Shown here: positions 25,529 to 33,874 of the stretch, in pieces
How the letters are laid out: each line of letters begins with the position of its first letter
How positions within the stretch are numbered: position 1 is the first letter of the stretch
Assembly (NCBI RefSeq): GCF_050942215.1
Contig: NZ_CP192056.1
Span: forward strand, 2,852,001-2,916,000
Direction: 5' to 3'
Source of the DNA: Sphaerimonospora sp050942215
Lineage (GTDB): Bacteria; Actinomycetota; Actinomycetes; Streptosporangiales; Streptosporangiaceae
DNA length: 64,000 nucleotides
Translations under genes and position numbers: made by a program
Notes under the pieces: model-generated
Told to the model about the DNA's origin: nothing
What the model saw: only the letters and a program-made list of their open reading frames with translations
Databases searched by the model: none

Positions 25529-26935
25529 GTGACCGAGACGATGATCCGGGCAGAGCGGGGGAGCGGCAGAAACGAGGCCGTGCTCGTGGCGTTGACGGGC
25601 ATCACGAACCTGGCCGACGGCGTCGTCAAGATCTCACTGCCCGTCCTCGCCGTGGCGGCCGGCGGCTCCGCCGGGCAGGTGGCCGGGGTGGCGCTCACGC
25701 TCACTCTGCCGTGGCTGCTGGCGTCGCTTCCCGTGGGCGTGCTCGCCGATCGGGTCGATCGCCGCCGGCTCGCGGTCGGTGCGAACCTCTTCCGGTCGGC
25801 CGCCGTCGTCGCGCTGCTCGCCGCGAGCACGGTGGGGGCGCCGTCGCTGCCGGTTCTGTACGCCGCGGGACTCGTGATCGGTCTCGCCGAGGTGGTGGCC
25901 GACACCGCGGTCAGCGCGGTGATTCCCGCCGCCGTCCCCGTGGAGCGGCGCGCCCGGGCCAACGCCTGGATCGCCGGGACCGAGACCGTGGCCAACGAGT
26001 TCTGCGGGCCGGCGATCGGCGGCCTGCTCGTCGGCATCGGGGCGGCCGTCGCGCTCGGCTCCGCGACCGCCGCCTTCACCCTCGGCGCGGTGCTGATGAC
26101 CCTGCTGGTCGGCCGATTCCGAGCCACTGGAGAGCACATCGCCGTCGGAGATGCCTGGGCGGCAGGAGCCCACGGCGACGCGGCGCACTTCGGGGCCGCC
26201 GGAGACGTCCGTGCCACCGGAGAGCAGGATGCCGCCGGGCACTCCGAGGCAGCGGGAGACGTCACGGCCGCCGGGGACTCCAGGGCCGGTGGGGGGAGCG
26301 TGGTCGCGGACATCCGCGAGGGACTGGTCTTTCTCTGGCGGCATCGGCTGCTGCGCACGCTCTCGCTGACGATCGCCGTCCTGGCGGGGAGCTGGAGCGC
26401 CTGGCTCGCCCTGCTGCCGTCTTATGCGACGTCCGTACTGGAGCTGGATCCCGCGGGGTACGGCCTGCTGGTCGGCGCGATCGGCGCGGGCGGCCTGGCC
26501 GGCGCCGTGTCCACCTCGGCGGTCAACCGGCTGCTCGGCGTCCGGTGGGCGCTGTTCGCCGATCTGGTCGGGACGTTCCTGATGATGGCCGTGCCCGCCG
26601 TGCTCCCGGCGGCCTGGGCCGTCGGCACCGCCGCCTTCGTCGGTGGCATGGGCGGAACGCTGTGGACGGTGAATTCCCGCACCATCTCCCAGGCCCTCGT
26701 GCCCGACCGGCTGCTCGGCAGGTACGGCTCCGCCGCCCGGCTGCTCGGCTGGGGCACCCTTCCGCTCGGCGCCGGCCTCGCCGGGGTGCTGGCCGACGCC
26801 TTCGGTCTCCGACCCGCTTTCGCCGTCTTCGCCGCGGCGGTCGCCGTGCTCGCCGTGCCCTTCCTGCGCACGGTCACCGCCGCTGAGCTCGCTGCGGCGG
26901 GCGATCCTTACGGCCACGACCAGGACAGGACGTGA
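25529..26935 (+). CDS. MFS transporter (MFS_3/EntS-like)
   Basis: A 468-residue exporter with about 12 helices. VGVLADRVDRRRLAVGANLFRS is the MFS loop and NAWIAGTETVANEFCGPAIGG is typical of the MFS_3 branch, often drug or siderophore exporters. The central cytoplasmic loop (about residues 195-255) is a low-complexity Ala/Gly/Asp/Glu insert made of short units around AAGDVRATGE, absent from relatives I know. The GTG start follows a GA-rich stretch GAGGTGGGGG. It is divergent from the CGNR regulator. Confidence 0.85.
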   Translation: MTETMIRAERGSGRNEAVLVALTGITNLADGVVKISLPVLAVAAGGSAGQVAGVALTLTLPWLLASLPVGVLADRVDRRRLAVGANLFRSAAVVALLAASTVGAPSLPVLYAAGLVIGLAEVVADTAVSAVIPAAVPVERRARANAWIAGTETVANEFCGPAIGGLLVGIGAAVALGSATAAFTLGAVLMTLLVGRFRATGEHIAVGDAWAAGAHGDAAHFGAAGDVRATGEQDAAGHSEAAGDVTAAGDSRAGGGSVVADIREGLVFLWRHRLLRTLSLTIAVLAGSWSAWLALLPSYATSVLELDPAGYGLLVGAIGAGGLAGAVSTSAVNRLLGVRWALFADLVGTFLMMAVPAVLPAAWAVGTAAFVGGMGGTLWTVNSRTISQALVPDRLLGRYGSAARLLGWGTLPLGAGLAGVLADAFGLRPAFAVFAAAVAVLAVPFLRTVTAAELAAAGDPYGHDQDRT

Positions 26936-27024
26936 AGGACCTCCTGTGCGCTCTGGCCGCCGGGCAGGCCCCTGCCGATCCCGGCGTGATCGACCTGCTC
27001 GACTCGTATGTGGGAGTCAGCTCA
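26932..27024 (+). other. Orphan 5' gene fragment coupled to the MFS gene
   Basis: A GTG at 26932 overlaps the MFS stop (GTGA) and opens a frame reading VKDLLCALAAGQAPADPG, then DLLDSYVG. The frame continues to 27237 but loses any protein-like character where it becomes antisense to the nitroreductase-like gene. The translation-coupled start suggests a second gene of the operon that was cut off; I cannot identify it. Confidence 0.35.
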
Positions 27025-27078
27025 GGGAGCCGACGATCGGCGGCAGTTTCAGGGCAGGTGGGACGGCCAGGAATACGG

Positions 27079-27552
27079 TCACCGCGGGGTGAGCCGGACA
27101 ACGGGGTATTCCCGGTTGGATTTGCTCTGGTATTTGGCATAGCGAGGTTGGGCGGTGATGATGCGCTGCCAAGCCTGCTTGAGATCGCTGCCGTCGAGCC
27201 TGCGGGGTGTCACCGGCAGGGGGTCGCGGCCGGGTAGTTCGATCGTCGCCCGCTCCGGGCGTGCCATCAGATTGAGGTACCAGTCCGGGTGCCGGTTGTC
27301 GCCGCCCGAGGCGACGATCAGCCACGCGTTCTCGCCGTCGGCGAACCACGCCAGAGGTGATTCCCGCGGCTGCTCGCTTCGGCGCCCCACCGTGTTCAGG
27401 ATCAGTACGTCCATGCCCATGACCTTGTCGCGGCCACGTCGGATCTTGCGGCTCGCCCGGGCGTTCATCCGGTGCAGGAACCACCGTGACACCGGCCCGG
27501 GTGAACCGCGCCCGCGCCCTGAGTGACTGCCTGCCCGCCGGTTCTGCGTCAT
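27079..27552 (-). CDS. Deazaflavin (F420)-dependent nitroreductase family protein
   Basis: A 157-residue protein of the Ddn family of split beta-barrel F420H2-binding reductases, common in Actinobacteria. Diagnostic stretches are VLILNTVGRRSEQPRESPLA, WLIVASGGDNRHPDWYLNLM and RPERATIELPGRD, then a Tyr-containing C-terminal helix YAKYQSKSNREYPVVRL. The ATG at 27552 was chosen over the longer frame to 27675 because upstream codons are not family-like. The substrate is unknown; relatives reduce quinones or nitroaromatics. Confidence 0.85.
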   Translation of the reverse strand: MTQNRRAGSHSGRGRGSPGPVSRWFLHRMNARASRKIRRGRDKVMGMDVLILNTVGRRSEQPRESPLAWFADGENAWLIVASGGDNRHPDWYLNLMARPERATIELPGRDPLPVTPRRLDGSDLKQAWQRIITAQPRYAKYQSKSNREYPVVRLTPR

Positions 27553-27737
27553 GTCGCCAACGCTAGGACGGCGGTGGCGCTGCCCGCTTCTCGAATCCTG
27601 ACTGATCACACGGCCGGCGTCACCGACATCTGCGCCCGACCCTGATCCCGGTTTCCCTCGCCGCCCCGCACGCACCCCAGGGGATCAGTTTCAAGATCCG
27701 GCAACGGTCCCCTGCGTCTCCCTGAGGTCTTCGCTTC

Positions 27738-30218
27738 TCAGGCGGGTCTTGCCTTTTCAGGGGATGTAGCCTCTCGAGGAGGTGTCCCTTCAGGAGGCGC
27801 TTGCTCTGCCCTTATCGGGGAGGGTGCCTTGACATTGGTGTTGGAGACGGTCTCCTCCGGCGTCTCCGACCTTTCCGGCGTCTCCGGATCGGAAGGCCGG
27901 ACGCCGCGTCCGCCGACGCGGGAGGGGTCGATGTAAATGAATTCCCAGCGGTCGGGGCCGATCTGGCGGCGTTGGTAGCGGTCGGGGTGCAGGTAGCGGT
28001 CGCGGTTGTGGAATTGGCAGGCGGGGCCGAGTCTGGCCAGGTCGGTGTGGCCGCCTTCGCTCCAGTTGTCGAGGTGGTCGACTTGGCACATGCTCGCCGG
28101 GAGCGGGCAGCCTTTCACCCAGCAGGTGTCGTAGCGGGCGGCGATGGCGCGGCGTTGGGCGGGGGTGGCCAGGCGGGTTTTGCGGCCCATGTCCAGGGCC
28201 TGTCCGTCGGCGTTCATGACCAGGCGGACGAGGGTGGAGGTGCGGGCCAGGCGGTGGATGTCGATGATCGGCAGCAGTTGCCCGGTGGACAGCAGCAGCC
28301 CGGGCAGGGTGCGCAGCACCGACCGCCACCACCAGTCCCCGACATCGACTCTCCTATCCCCTGACCCGCCGCCCCCGCCACCTGTGCTTCCGATCCCGGT
28401 GCCCGTGGCGTTCGTACGGCCCGGGCCCGTGCCTCCGAAGATCGTGCTTCCGGGGTCTGCGCTGTCCGGGCCCATGTCCTCGGAGCCGGGGCCTCCACAA
28501 GCAGACTCCGGAGCCGGCTCGGGAGTGTGATCAAGACCGAGGTCCTCCCCGGCCTCCCCGCGGGTTTCCCAGACGGTCTCCTTACGGTTCGCACCCGCCG
28601 GCCCGCCGCTCCGGACGGCGTCACCAGGCGCGACGTCATCAGGCACGGTGCCGCCGGACGTGATGTCACCAGGCACCGCGTCGTCGGGTGCGGCCTCACT
28701 GGGAGTGACATCGCCGGACGCGACATCGCCGTCCGCGCCGTCGGATGTGGTGCCGTCCCCTGTCATGCCATCGGTCGCGCTGCCTTTGGGCGCGCTGTCT
28801 TTGGGCGCGCTGTCTCCGGATGAGACATCGCCGGGTCCGGTGGTGCCGCCGGGTGCGGTGTCGCGCGGGGTGTCGCCGGGCACTGTGTCGGCGGGCACTG
28901 TGTCGCTGGGCACCGTGTCGGCGGGTGTGGCGTGGCCGGGAGTGGGCTGCCGCGGAGTGGTGGTGTGGCGGGTGGGGTCGTCGGGGAGGGATTCGGCGTT
29001 GATCAACACCAGGAGTTCGGTGGTGATCTGCTGTTCCAGCAGCGCGATCAGCGCGTCGGCGTTGCGGACCCGCAGCGGCCGGTCATCTCCTTGAGCCTTG
29101 GGCTTGGCGTAGGCGTCCAGCAGTGCCCGCAGCCGGGCGGCGGCCTCCCGCGGCAGACGGAACTCCCCCTCCACCCCGCCGGCATCGGTCTCCCGCACCA
29201 GCAGGAACCGGGCATCGAAATCGGCACCGGCATCCCGGAGCTCCCCATCGGGGTCCAGCACCGCGCGGAGATACCGTCCCGCTTTGGCGATCTCCTGCGG
29301 CCCGGCCGAGCCGGCCAGCTCCAGCAGGATCGTCTCGGCCTTGGCCGCGTCCGCATCACTGAGCCCGGTGGTGGCCGCGCAGATCGCCGCCACTATGGCC
29401 TCGGTCAGGTTCCCGGCGGCGAACCGCGCCCGAATCTCGGGCAGGCGTGCCAGTTCGACGCCCAGGGCCACGGTGCGGCAGGCCGTGCGGCGGCTCATCC
29501 CGCACCCCGACTGTAGCCAGGTCTTGGTGGAGGCATGCCCACGCTCGCGGGCGGCCCCGGCGGCGTGCACGTGGGCGGCCCGTACGGCGATCGCCGCCTC
29601 CAGCCGGTCCCGTGCGAACGCAAGCTCCTCCACCTGCGCCAGACACTGCTGCGGCGAGTCCGGGAGCGGGGTCAACGCCAGCGCCAGCGCGGCCTCCCGA
29701 ACCTGACTCACCAACGGCCACGAGAGATCACCAGCACCATCCCCACCCTGCTGACCACCCCAAACCCGGCCGCCCCGAGCCTGGGCGCCGCCGTCAACCG
29801 GGTGAGCCGTTCCGCCGCTCGCGTGGCCACTCTCGCCGTCAAATTCAGCGTCACCGGTCTCCGCATCGCCAGGTGCGTGATTGTCGGTCCGCCCGATCTC
29901 GAGGTCCGCAGCGGGATCGCTCACGATGCCGCTGCCCATATCGCCTTCGCACCCGCCTCGGTGCACACCGTCCGAAATCGCGGTGTTCGGGATTGCGCTG
30001 TTTGAGGATATATCGGGGACGGCGCCAAGCCAGTCGGGCCAATCGGACCACCGCGCGGTGTCTCCCGGCCCGCCCTGAGCGTGGGCGGCAGCACGGGCCT
30101 GTGTCTCGACCTTCATACCGGCCCACCACTCAGGACCCAGCAAGGGCTTGGCATGGGACAACGGCAAGACGGGACCGACCCGATCCGCGGACTTCGTCTC
30201 CCGTGCTGCCGACATCAT
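27738..30218 (-). CDS. DUF222 / HNH endonuclease-like protein with very long variable linker
   Basis: An 826-residue protein of the actinobacterial DUF222-HNH (13E12-type repeat) family. A DUF222 region (about residues 165-400; QVEELAFARDRLEAAIAVRA, WLQSGCGMSRRTACRTVALG) precedes a C-terminal HNH domain (about 700-760; CWVKGCPLPASMCQVDHLDNWSEGGHTDL, CQFHNRDRYLH). Between them lie about 260 residues of Asp/Gly/Thr/Pro low-complexity sequence built from units such as PADTVPGDT. The N-terminal 160 residues are also variable. Family function is unresolved; members are multicopy and often differ in these linkers. ATG 30218 follows AAGGGGGA. Confidence 0.88.
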   Translation of the reverse strand: MMSAARETKSADRVGPVLPLSHAKPLLGPEWWAGMKVETQARAAAHAQGGPGDTARWSDWPDWLGAVPDISSNSAIPNTAISDGVHRGGCEGDMGSGIVSDPAADLEIGRTDNHAPGDAETGDAEFDGESGHASGGTAHPVDGGAQARGGRVWGGQQGGDGAGDLSWPLVSQVREAALALALTPLPDSPQQCLAQVEELAFARDRLEAAIAVRAAHVHAAGAARERGHASTKTWLQSGCGMSRRTACRTVALGVELARLPEIRARFAAGNLTEAIVAAICAATTGLSDADAAKAETILLELAGSAGPQEIAKAGRYLRAVLDPDGELRDAGADFDARFLLVRETDAGGVEGEFRLPREAAARLRALLDAYAKPKAQGDDRPLRVRNADALIALLEQQITTELLVLINAESLPDDPTRHTTTPRQPTPGHATPADTVPSDTVPADTVPGDTPRDTAPGGTTGPGDVSSGDSAPKDSAPKGSATDGMTGDGTTSDGADGDVASGDVTPSEAAPDDAVPGDITSGGTVPDDVAPGDAVRSGGPAGANRKETVWETRGEAGEDLGLDHTPEPAPESACGGPGSEDMGPDSADPGSTIFGGTGPGRTNATGTGIGSTGGGGGGSGDRRVDVGDWWWRSVLRTLPGLLLSTGQLLPIIDIHRLARTSTLVRLVMNADGQALDMGRKTRLATPAQRRAIAARYDTCWVKGCPLPASMCQVDHLDNWSEGGHTDLARLGPACQFHNRDRYLHPDRYQRRQIGPDRWEFIYIDPSRVGGRGVRPSDPETPERSETPEETVSNTNVKAPSPIRAEQAPPEGTPPREATSPEKARPA

Positions 30219-30503
30219 CGATCCCCCTTCCGCATCACCGGTTCGAACGCCTGTTGCAATTCTTTCACCCGTGATTTGGTCAGGGCAATAGTCCGACCCA
30301 AAAAATTCAAAGAAATTATGAGAGATAAGTACCTGGTCGAGTGCTACCGACTCTATGTCGGATGAATCACGGTCACCCTATTTTCGATGGTCCTTGCGAC
30401 ATTTGCTGCCAATCTACTATTGTCGCGCTAAGTTCATTTAACCTCGAATGTCGCAATTGGTGGCACTCTGTGCTCGATTGAATGCTGTGGCTGGGGCGGT
30501 TGA
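30219..30503. other. AT-richer intergenic stretch
   Basis: About 285 bases that are visibly less GC-rich than the rest (for example 30280-30440), containing the promoter side of the DUF222 gene. A 15-codon open frame at 30318-30365 has no ribosome-binding site and is not called. No operator or terminator stands out. Confidence 0.5.
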
Positions 30504-30740
30504 CGGAACCCGTCAGGGGCCCGGGCCGTACGCGAGCTCCAGGGACCCGGCGGACCGGTTCTGATGTTCGCCTCGGCTGAATGGGTCGCCTTCATGAGCG
30601 ACATCGAGCACGACATCGAGCACGACATCGTGAGAGACATTGTGAGAGACATTGTGAGAGACATCGAGTGCGGCGCTTTCGCCGGACGCCGCACATCGCC
30701 CAGAGAGCCGCTGAGTCGGGAGGTTGGTCTGGTCCGCTGA
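30504..30740 (+). pseudogene. DUF397 relic with an expanded repeat tail
   Basis: The frame after the stop at 30501-30503 reads AVRELQGPGGPVLMFASAEWVAFMSD. This matches the C-terminal half of DUF397 proteins (AVRDSKDPDGPVL-F-P-EW--F). The N-terminal half with the W-KSS-SG-C-EV motif is missing. After the match the sequence becomes a repeat, DIEHDIEHDIVRDIVRDIVR, encoded by 12-bp tandem units, and ends at a TGA. An ATG at 30564 could start 58 residues, but there is no good ribosome-binding site. Confidence 0.55.
30600..30668 (+). repeat. 12-bp tandem repeat array
   Basis: GACATCGAGCAC occurs twice, GACATCGTGAGA once and GACATTGTGAGA twice, then a partial copy. It lies at the end of a DUF397 relic and encodes DIEH/DIVR units. 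Confidence 0.85.
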
Positions 30741-30866
30741 GGCGGGGATGTCAACCGGGTACGGAGCCGAGCGGCCTGCCGAAATCCGAAGTGGCCCGCC
30801 GCGTACGTTCGCGGGGAACTTCCCTGTCGCCCTTGCATCGCCGATCGAGGGCCGATGAGTGAGGTC

Positions 30867-30887
30867 CCGACCGGCTCAGCCGGTCGG
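30867..30887. terminator. Hairpin over the stop of the LacI relic
   Basis: CCGACCGGC (30867-30875) pairs with GCCGGTCGG (30879-30887) around TCA, which is the minus-strand TGA of the LacI remnant. It looks like the original terminator of that gene. Confidence 0.55.
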
Positions 30888-30953
30888 CGAGGTGCTGGCC
30901 CGGATCACCAGTTTGGCGGGGAGGACCTCGACCGTGCCGGGCGCGATGTCCCC
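30876..30953 (-). pseudogene. LacI family regulator, only the last 25 codons left
   Basis: The minus strand reads GDIAPGTVEVLPAKLVIRAS and ends TSPTG before a stop. This is the conserved end of LacI-type effector domains (V-LP--LV-R-S). The HTH and almost all of the effector domain are missing. Homology stops at about 30953, exactly where a truncated amidohydrolase begins on the plus strand. LacI proteins often sit beside glycoside hydrolase genes, and the xylanase gene lies next door. Confidence 0.6.
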
Positions 30954-31365
30954 GTGGGACCGGCATCGTGAGCTGGACCAGATCCCGGAGCTCCTCGGTC
31001 GGCGGGAGGCCGGCACCGCTCCCGCGGGAGGTGGAGACGCGCCGGGCCGGTTCCGCCCCACCACCGTGAAGATCATGACCGACGGGGTGATGGAGAACTA
31101 CACCGGCGCGCCGCACCCCGACGACGTGCCCCGCTTCCGCGAGCTGGGCGTCACGGCCAACTGCCAGGCGTACTGGGCGCAGATGGAACCGCAGATGGAG
31201 GAGCTGACGCTGCCTTTCCTCGGCCGGGACCGCGCCGACCTGCAGTATCCGTTCTGGGACCTGCTCCGCAACGGCGCGACCCCGGCGATGGGCAGCGACT
31301 GGTCGGTGACCACCGCCGATCCGCTGGAGGAGATCGAGGTCGCGGTCCCGCATACCCTGCCGCAG
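30954..31365 (+). pseudogene. YtcJ-like amidohydrolase relic with internal deletion
   Basis: Reading from WDRHRELDQIPELL the frame gives GRFRPTTVKIMTDGVMENYT, typical of Amidohydro_3 (YtcJ) proteins. It then jumps at about 31108 directly to HPDDVPRFRELGVTANCQ and ends with NGATPAMGSDWSVTTADPLE. About 90 residues containing metal ligands are missing at the jump, and both the N-terminal metal motif region and the C-terminus are gone. It cannot be functional. The 5' break abuts the LacI relic. Confidence 0.75.
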
Positions 31366-31398
31366 CGCGCCGTGCGCCGCCGGGCCGAGCACGCGAAG

Positions 31399-31429
31399 GG
31401 GCCGGGCGGCGAAGTCCGCCGCCCGGCCC
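31399..31429. terminator. Hairpin terminator downstream of the xylanase gene
   Basis: GGGCCGGGCGGC (31399-31410) pairs perfectly with 31418-31429 around the 7-base loop GAAGTCC. It lies 24 bases past the xylanase stop on the minus strand. Confidence 0.8.
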
Positions 31430-31452
31430 GCTTCACTCAAGGGGTCTTCGGA

Positions 31453-32874
31453 TCAGGAGCTGGTGCAGGTGGCCGTGGGGGTGGCCGCGCTGCCGTTGCC
31501 GGTGAAGCCGAAGGTCGTGGAGGCGCCGGAGGCGATGGAGCCGTTGTAGTCGACGTTACGCACGGTCACGTTGGAGCCGGACACGCTCTGTGTGCCGTTC
31601 CACAGGTTGGTGATGCTCTGCCCGCCCGGCCAGGTCCACGTCACGGTCCACCCGTTGACCGCGGAGCTGCCCGCGCGGACCGTCACCTCCGTCTGGAAGC
31701 CGCCCGGCCAGCTGTTGACCGTCTGGAGCGTCGCCGAACATGCCCCGCCGCCCGGTGTCGGAGTCGGGGTGGGTGTCGGTGTGGGCGTCGGTGTCGGTGT
31801 CGGGGTGGGCGTGGGTGTCGGGGTGGGGTTGGGGGTGGCGGCGTTGAGCGCGTTCAGCACCGAGGTGTAGGCGGGCTTCTTGTTGCCGCTGCCGTCGAAC
31901 AGCAGCGGGTTCTGGTAGGAGCGCCAGGAGTCGCTGTCGCGGACGCCCCACACGGTGATGCCGACGCAGCGGGAGACCGCCAGGCAGTCGTTGACGATGT
32001 TGGCGTAGGTGGTGGCCGAGGCGCCCTCGACGTCCAGCTCGGTGATCGCCACGTCCACGCCCAGGGCGGCGAAGCTCTGCAGCGTGGTGCGGAAGTTGGG
32101 GTTGTAGGCGCTACCGCTGTTGAAGTGGCCCTGCAGTCCCACGCAGTCGATCGGCACGCCGCGCTGCTTGAAGTCGCGGACCATGTTGTAGACGCCCTGC
32201 GTCTTGGCCCAGGTCCAGTTGTCGATGTTGTAGTCGTTGTAGCACAGCTTGGCGGCCGGGTCGGCGGCCCGCGCGGTGCGGAAGGCGACCTCGATCCAGT
32301 CGTTGCCGGTCCGCTGGAGGTTGGAGTCGCGGCGGCCGCCGGAACCGTCGTCGAAGGCCTCGTTGACGACGTCCCAGTAGGCGATCTTGCCCTTGTAGTG
32401 GGCCATGACGCCGTTGATGTGGTCGATCATGGCCTGGCGCAGCGAGCTACCCGACAGCGACTGCATCCAGCCCGGCTGCTGGGAGTGCCAGGCCAGGGTG
32501 TGGCCGCGGACCTGCTTGCCGTTCTGCACGGCCCAGTTGTAGATCCGGTCGGCCTGGGTGAAGTTGAACTGCCCCCGGTTGGGCTCGGTGGCGTCGATCT
32601 TCATCTCGTTCTCGGCCGTGATCATGTTGAACTCACGGTTCGCGATCGTGGTGTACGTCGAGTCACCGAGCTTGCCGGCGGCGATGGCCGTACCGAAGTA
32701 CCGCCCGCTCTGCGCGGCCGCCGCGCCCAGCGTGCTCGCCGCGGCGTCGGCGGGAGTCTGCACCGCCACCAGAGCTGTAACGCCGAGCACGCCTACTGCT
32801 GCCGTGGCGAGGGCCCTGCGCAGACCGCTGAATGGCTGCCGGGGTCGATCTAAGGGGGTGGAACCTGTGACCAT
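31453..32874 (-). CDS. Secreted GH10 endo-1,4-beta-xylanase with CBM2
   Basis: A 473-residue exported xylanase. The signal peptide ends near residue 45 (VQTPADAAA). The GH10 barrel covers about 46-345, with the acid/base Glu172 in YWDVVNEAF, the nucleophile Glu279 in AITELDVEG, and GHTLAWHSQQPGW. A Pro-Thr linker of about 28 residues (347-375) joins a C-terminal CBM2 cellulose-binding domain (CSATLQTVNSWPGGFQTEV through GFTGNGSAATPTATC, two terminal Cys). GGAGG lies about 7 bases before the ATG. GAAAATTTC-type sites upstream suggest LacI-type (XlnR-like) control. Confidence 0.96.
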   Translation of the reverse strand: MVTGSTPLDRPRQPFSGLRRALATAAVGVLGVTALVAVQTPADAAASTLGAAAAQSGRYFGTAIAAGKLGDSTYTTIANREFNMITAENEMKIDATEPNRGQFNFTQADRIYNWAVQNGKQVRGHTLAWHSQQPGWMQSLSGSSLRQAMIDHINGVMAHYKGKIAYWDVVNEAFDDGSGGRRDSNLQRTGNDWIEVAFRTARAADPAAKLCYNDYNIDNWTWAKTQGVYNMVRDFKQRGVPIDCVGLQGHFNSGSAYNPNFRTTLQSFAALGVDVAITELDVEGASATTYANIVNDCLAVSRCVGITVWGVRDSDSWRSYQNPLLFDGSGNKKPAYTSVLNALNAATPNPTPTPTPTPTPTPTPTPTPTPTPTPGGGACSATLQTVNSWPGGFQTEVTVRAGSSAVNGWTVTWTWPGGQSITNLWNGTQSVSGSNVTVRNVDYNGSIASGASTTFGFTGNGSAATPTATCTSS

Positions 32875-33044
32875 GCTTGGGCCTCCACTGAGTCACAAAG
32901 ATAGGAATACGGCGGGGGAGTCCCCGTGGACAGACGCCGCGTCCCATGGCCGGGGACGCACACCACGAGGGCGCCGGAGCCGGCCCCTGCCATGCACCTC
33001 CAAATCGGCAGGGGGGACCGCTCTGGGGATTCAGTTTGGAAACC

Positions 33045-33145
33045 CATCCGAAATGTGTCAAGGAGGATCAGAAATGTTTCGGATGCTCCATTCGCCTACC
33101 TGCGGCGTACGTGCTCGAACGCCCACCCACCTCCTGAAATTTTCG
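33045..33145. promoter_or_regulatory. Candidate xylanase operators
   Basis: Three signals lie 170-270 bases before the GH10 start. CATCCGAAA (33045-33053) and TTTCGGATG (33077-33085) are inverted. GAAATGTTTC at 33071-33080 is a near dyad. TGAAATTTTCG at 33135-33145 reads CGAAAATTTCA on the gene strand and matches the GAAA-N-TTTC pattern known for actinobacterial xylan/xylose LacI regulators (XlnR/BxlR type). The distance is larger than usual, so the promoter may lie far upstream. Confidence 0.45.
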
Positions 33146-33874
33146 CCGAATCGCGCTGGGGTGAGAGCGCGGCCGATGTAACTTTCAGCACGGCGCCCTC
33201 GTCCGCAGACCGGACGAGCCGCACCCCCGGTGTCGCATCCGGCGCCGGAACCCGCTCCCGATGCCCGGTACCGATCGCGCCCCGGGCGCCGGCACGCTCG
33301 GGCCCCGGACGCGCCTCGGAACCGCGTGTGGCCCGGAGACGGCTCGCTCCCGGGTGGGAGTGCGGGCGCGGCGGGATGCCTCCGATCCGGGCGATGACGA
33401 AACCGGCCGCCGGACCCGTCGGCTCTACCGGGTGGGTGATCGCCCGTCGCACGCGTCGAACACACCGACAGAGGGTCGGAGCACATCATGTTCTGGACGG
33501 TGCTTGAAAACCTCACCCGGCCGTCCCCGATCCCGGTCGAGTGAGAACGGCCGTCGGCTGGGCTCTCGACGAGTTCACAGCCGAGAAGATCTCCGCAATC
33601 TGACGGAGGGCATTAACGACTCAGTAAGAGTGGGACCGATATTTTCGTCATACCACCGAAACTTTTGAAAACCCGATGCCCGCCAGCGCCGACACCAACC
33701 GCCGACACCAACCGCCGGCAGCGACCGCTGTCGGTCCCCGTCATTCCCACGACCCAGCCCTACGACGGTCTACCGACCCCGCATGGTAGGGCGCCGAGAC
33801 AGCGGCATGCACCGCACCGCTCTCCGCGCCGGGGCGTCCCGGCCGGTCGGCGCGCGGCGGCAGAGGGCAGAGGG
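33146..33874. other. Gene-free stretch between the xylanase region and the hyc-like locus
   Basis: About 730 bases where no frame on either strand looks like a protein. Short direct repeats occur (CCGACACCAACCG twice at about 33690-33720). The segment 33590-33680 is less GC-rich. No relic of a known gene was recognised. Confidence 0.55.

Noticed and set aside
30318..30365. 15-codon ORF in the AT-richer patch as a leader peptide
   Set aside because: No ribosome-binding site or promoter spacing, and no downstream gene in the same direction to regulate.
31765..31840. Simple GT-rich repeat as a CRISPR or regulatory array
   Set aside because: It encodes the Pro-Thr linker of the xylanase; units are about 6 bp with no spacers.
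33096..33507. Overlapping Arg/Pro-rich open frames before the xylanase
   Set aside because: No consistent codon bias, domains or ribosome-binding sites; treated as non-coding.
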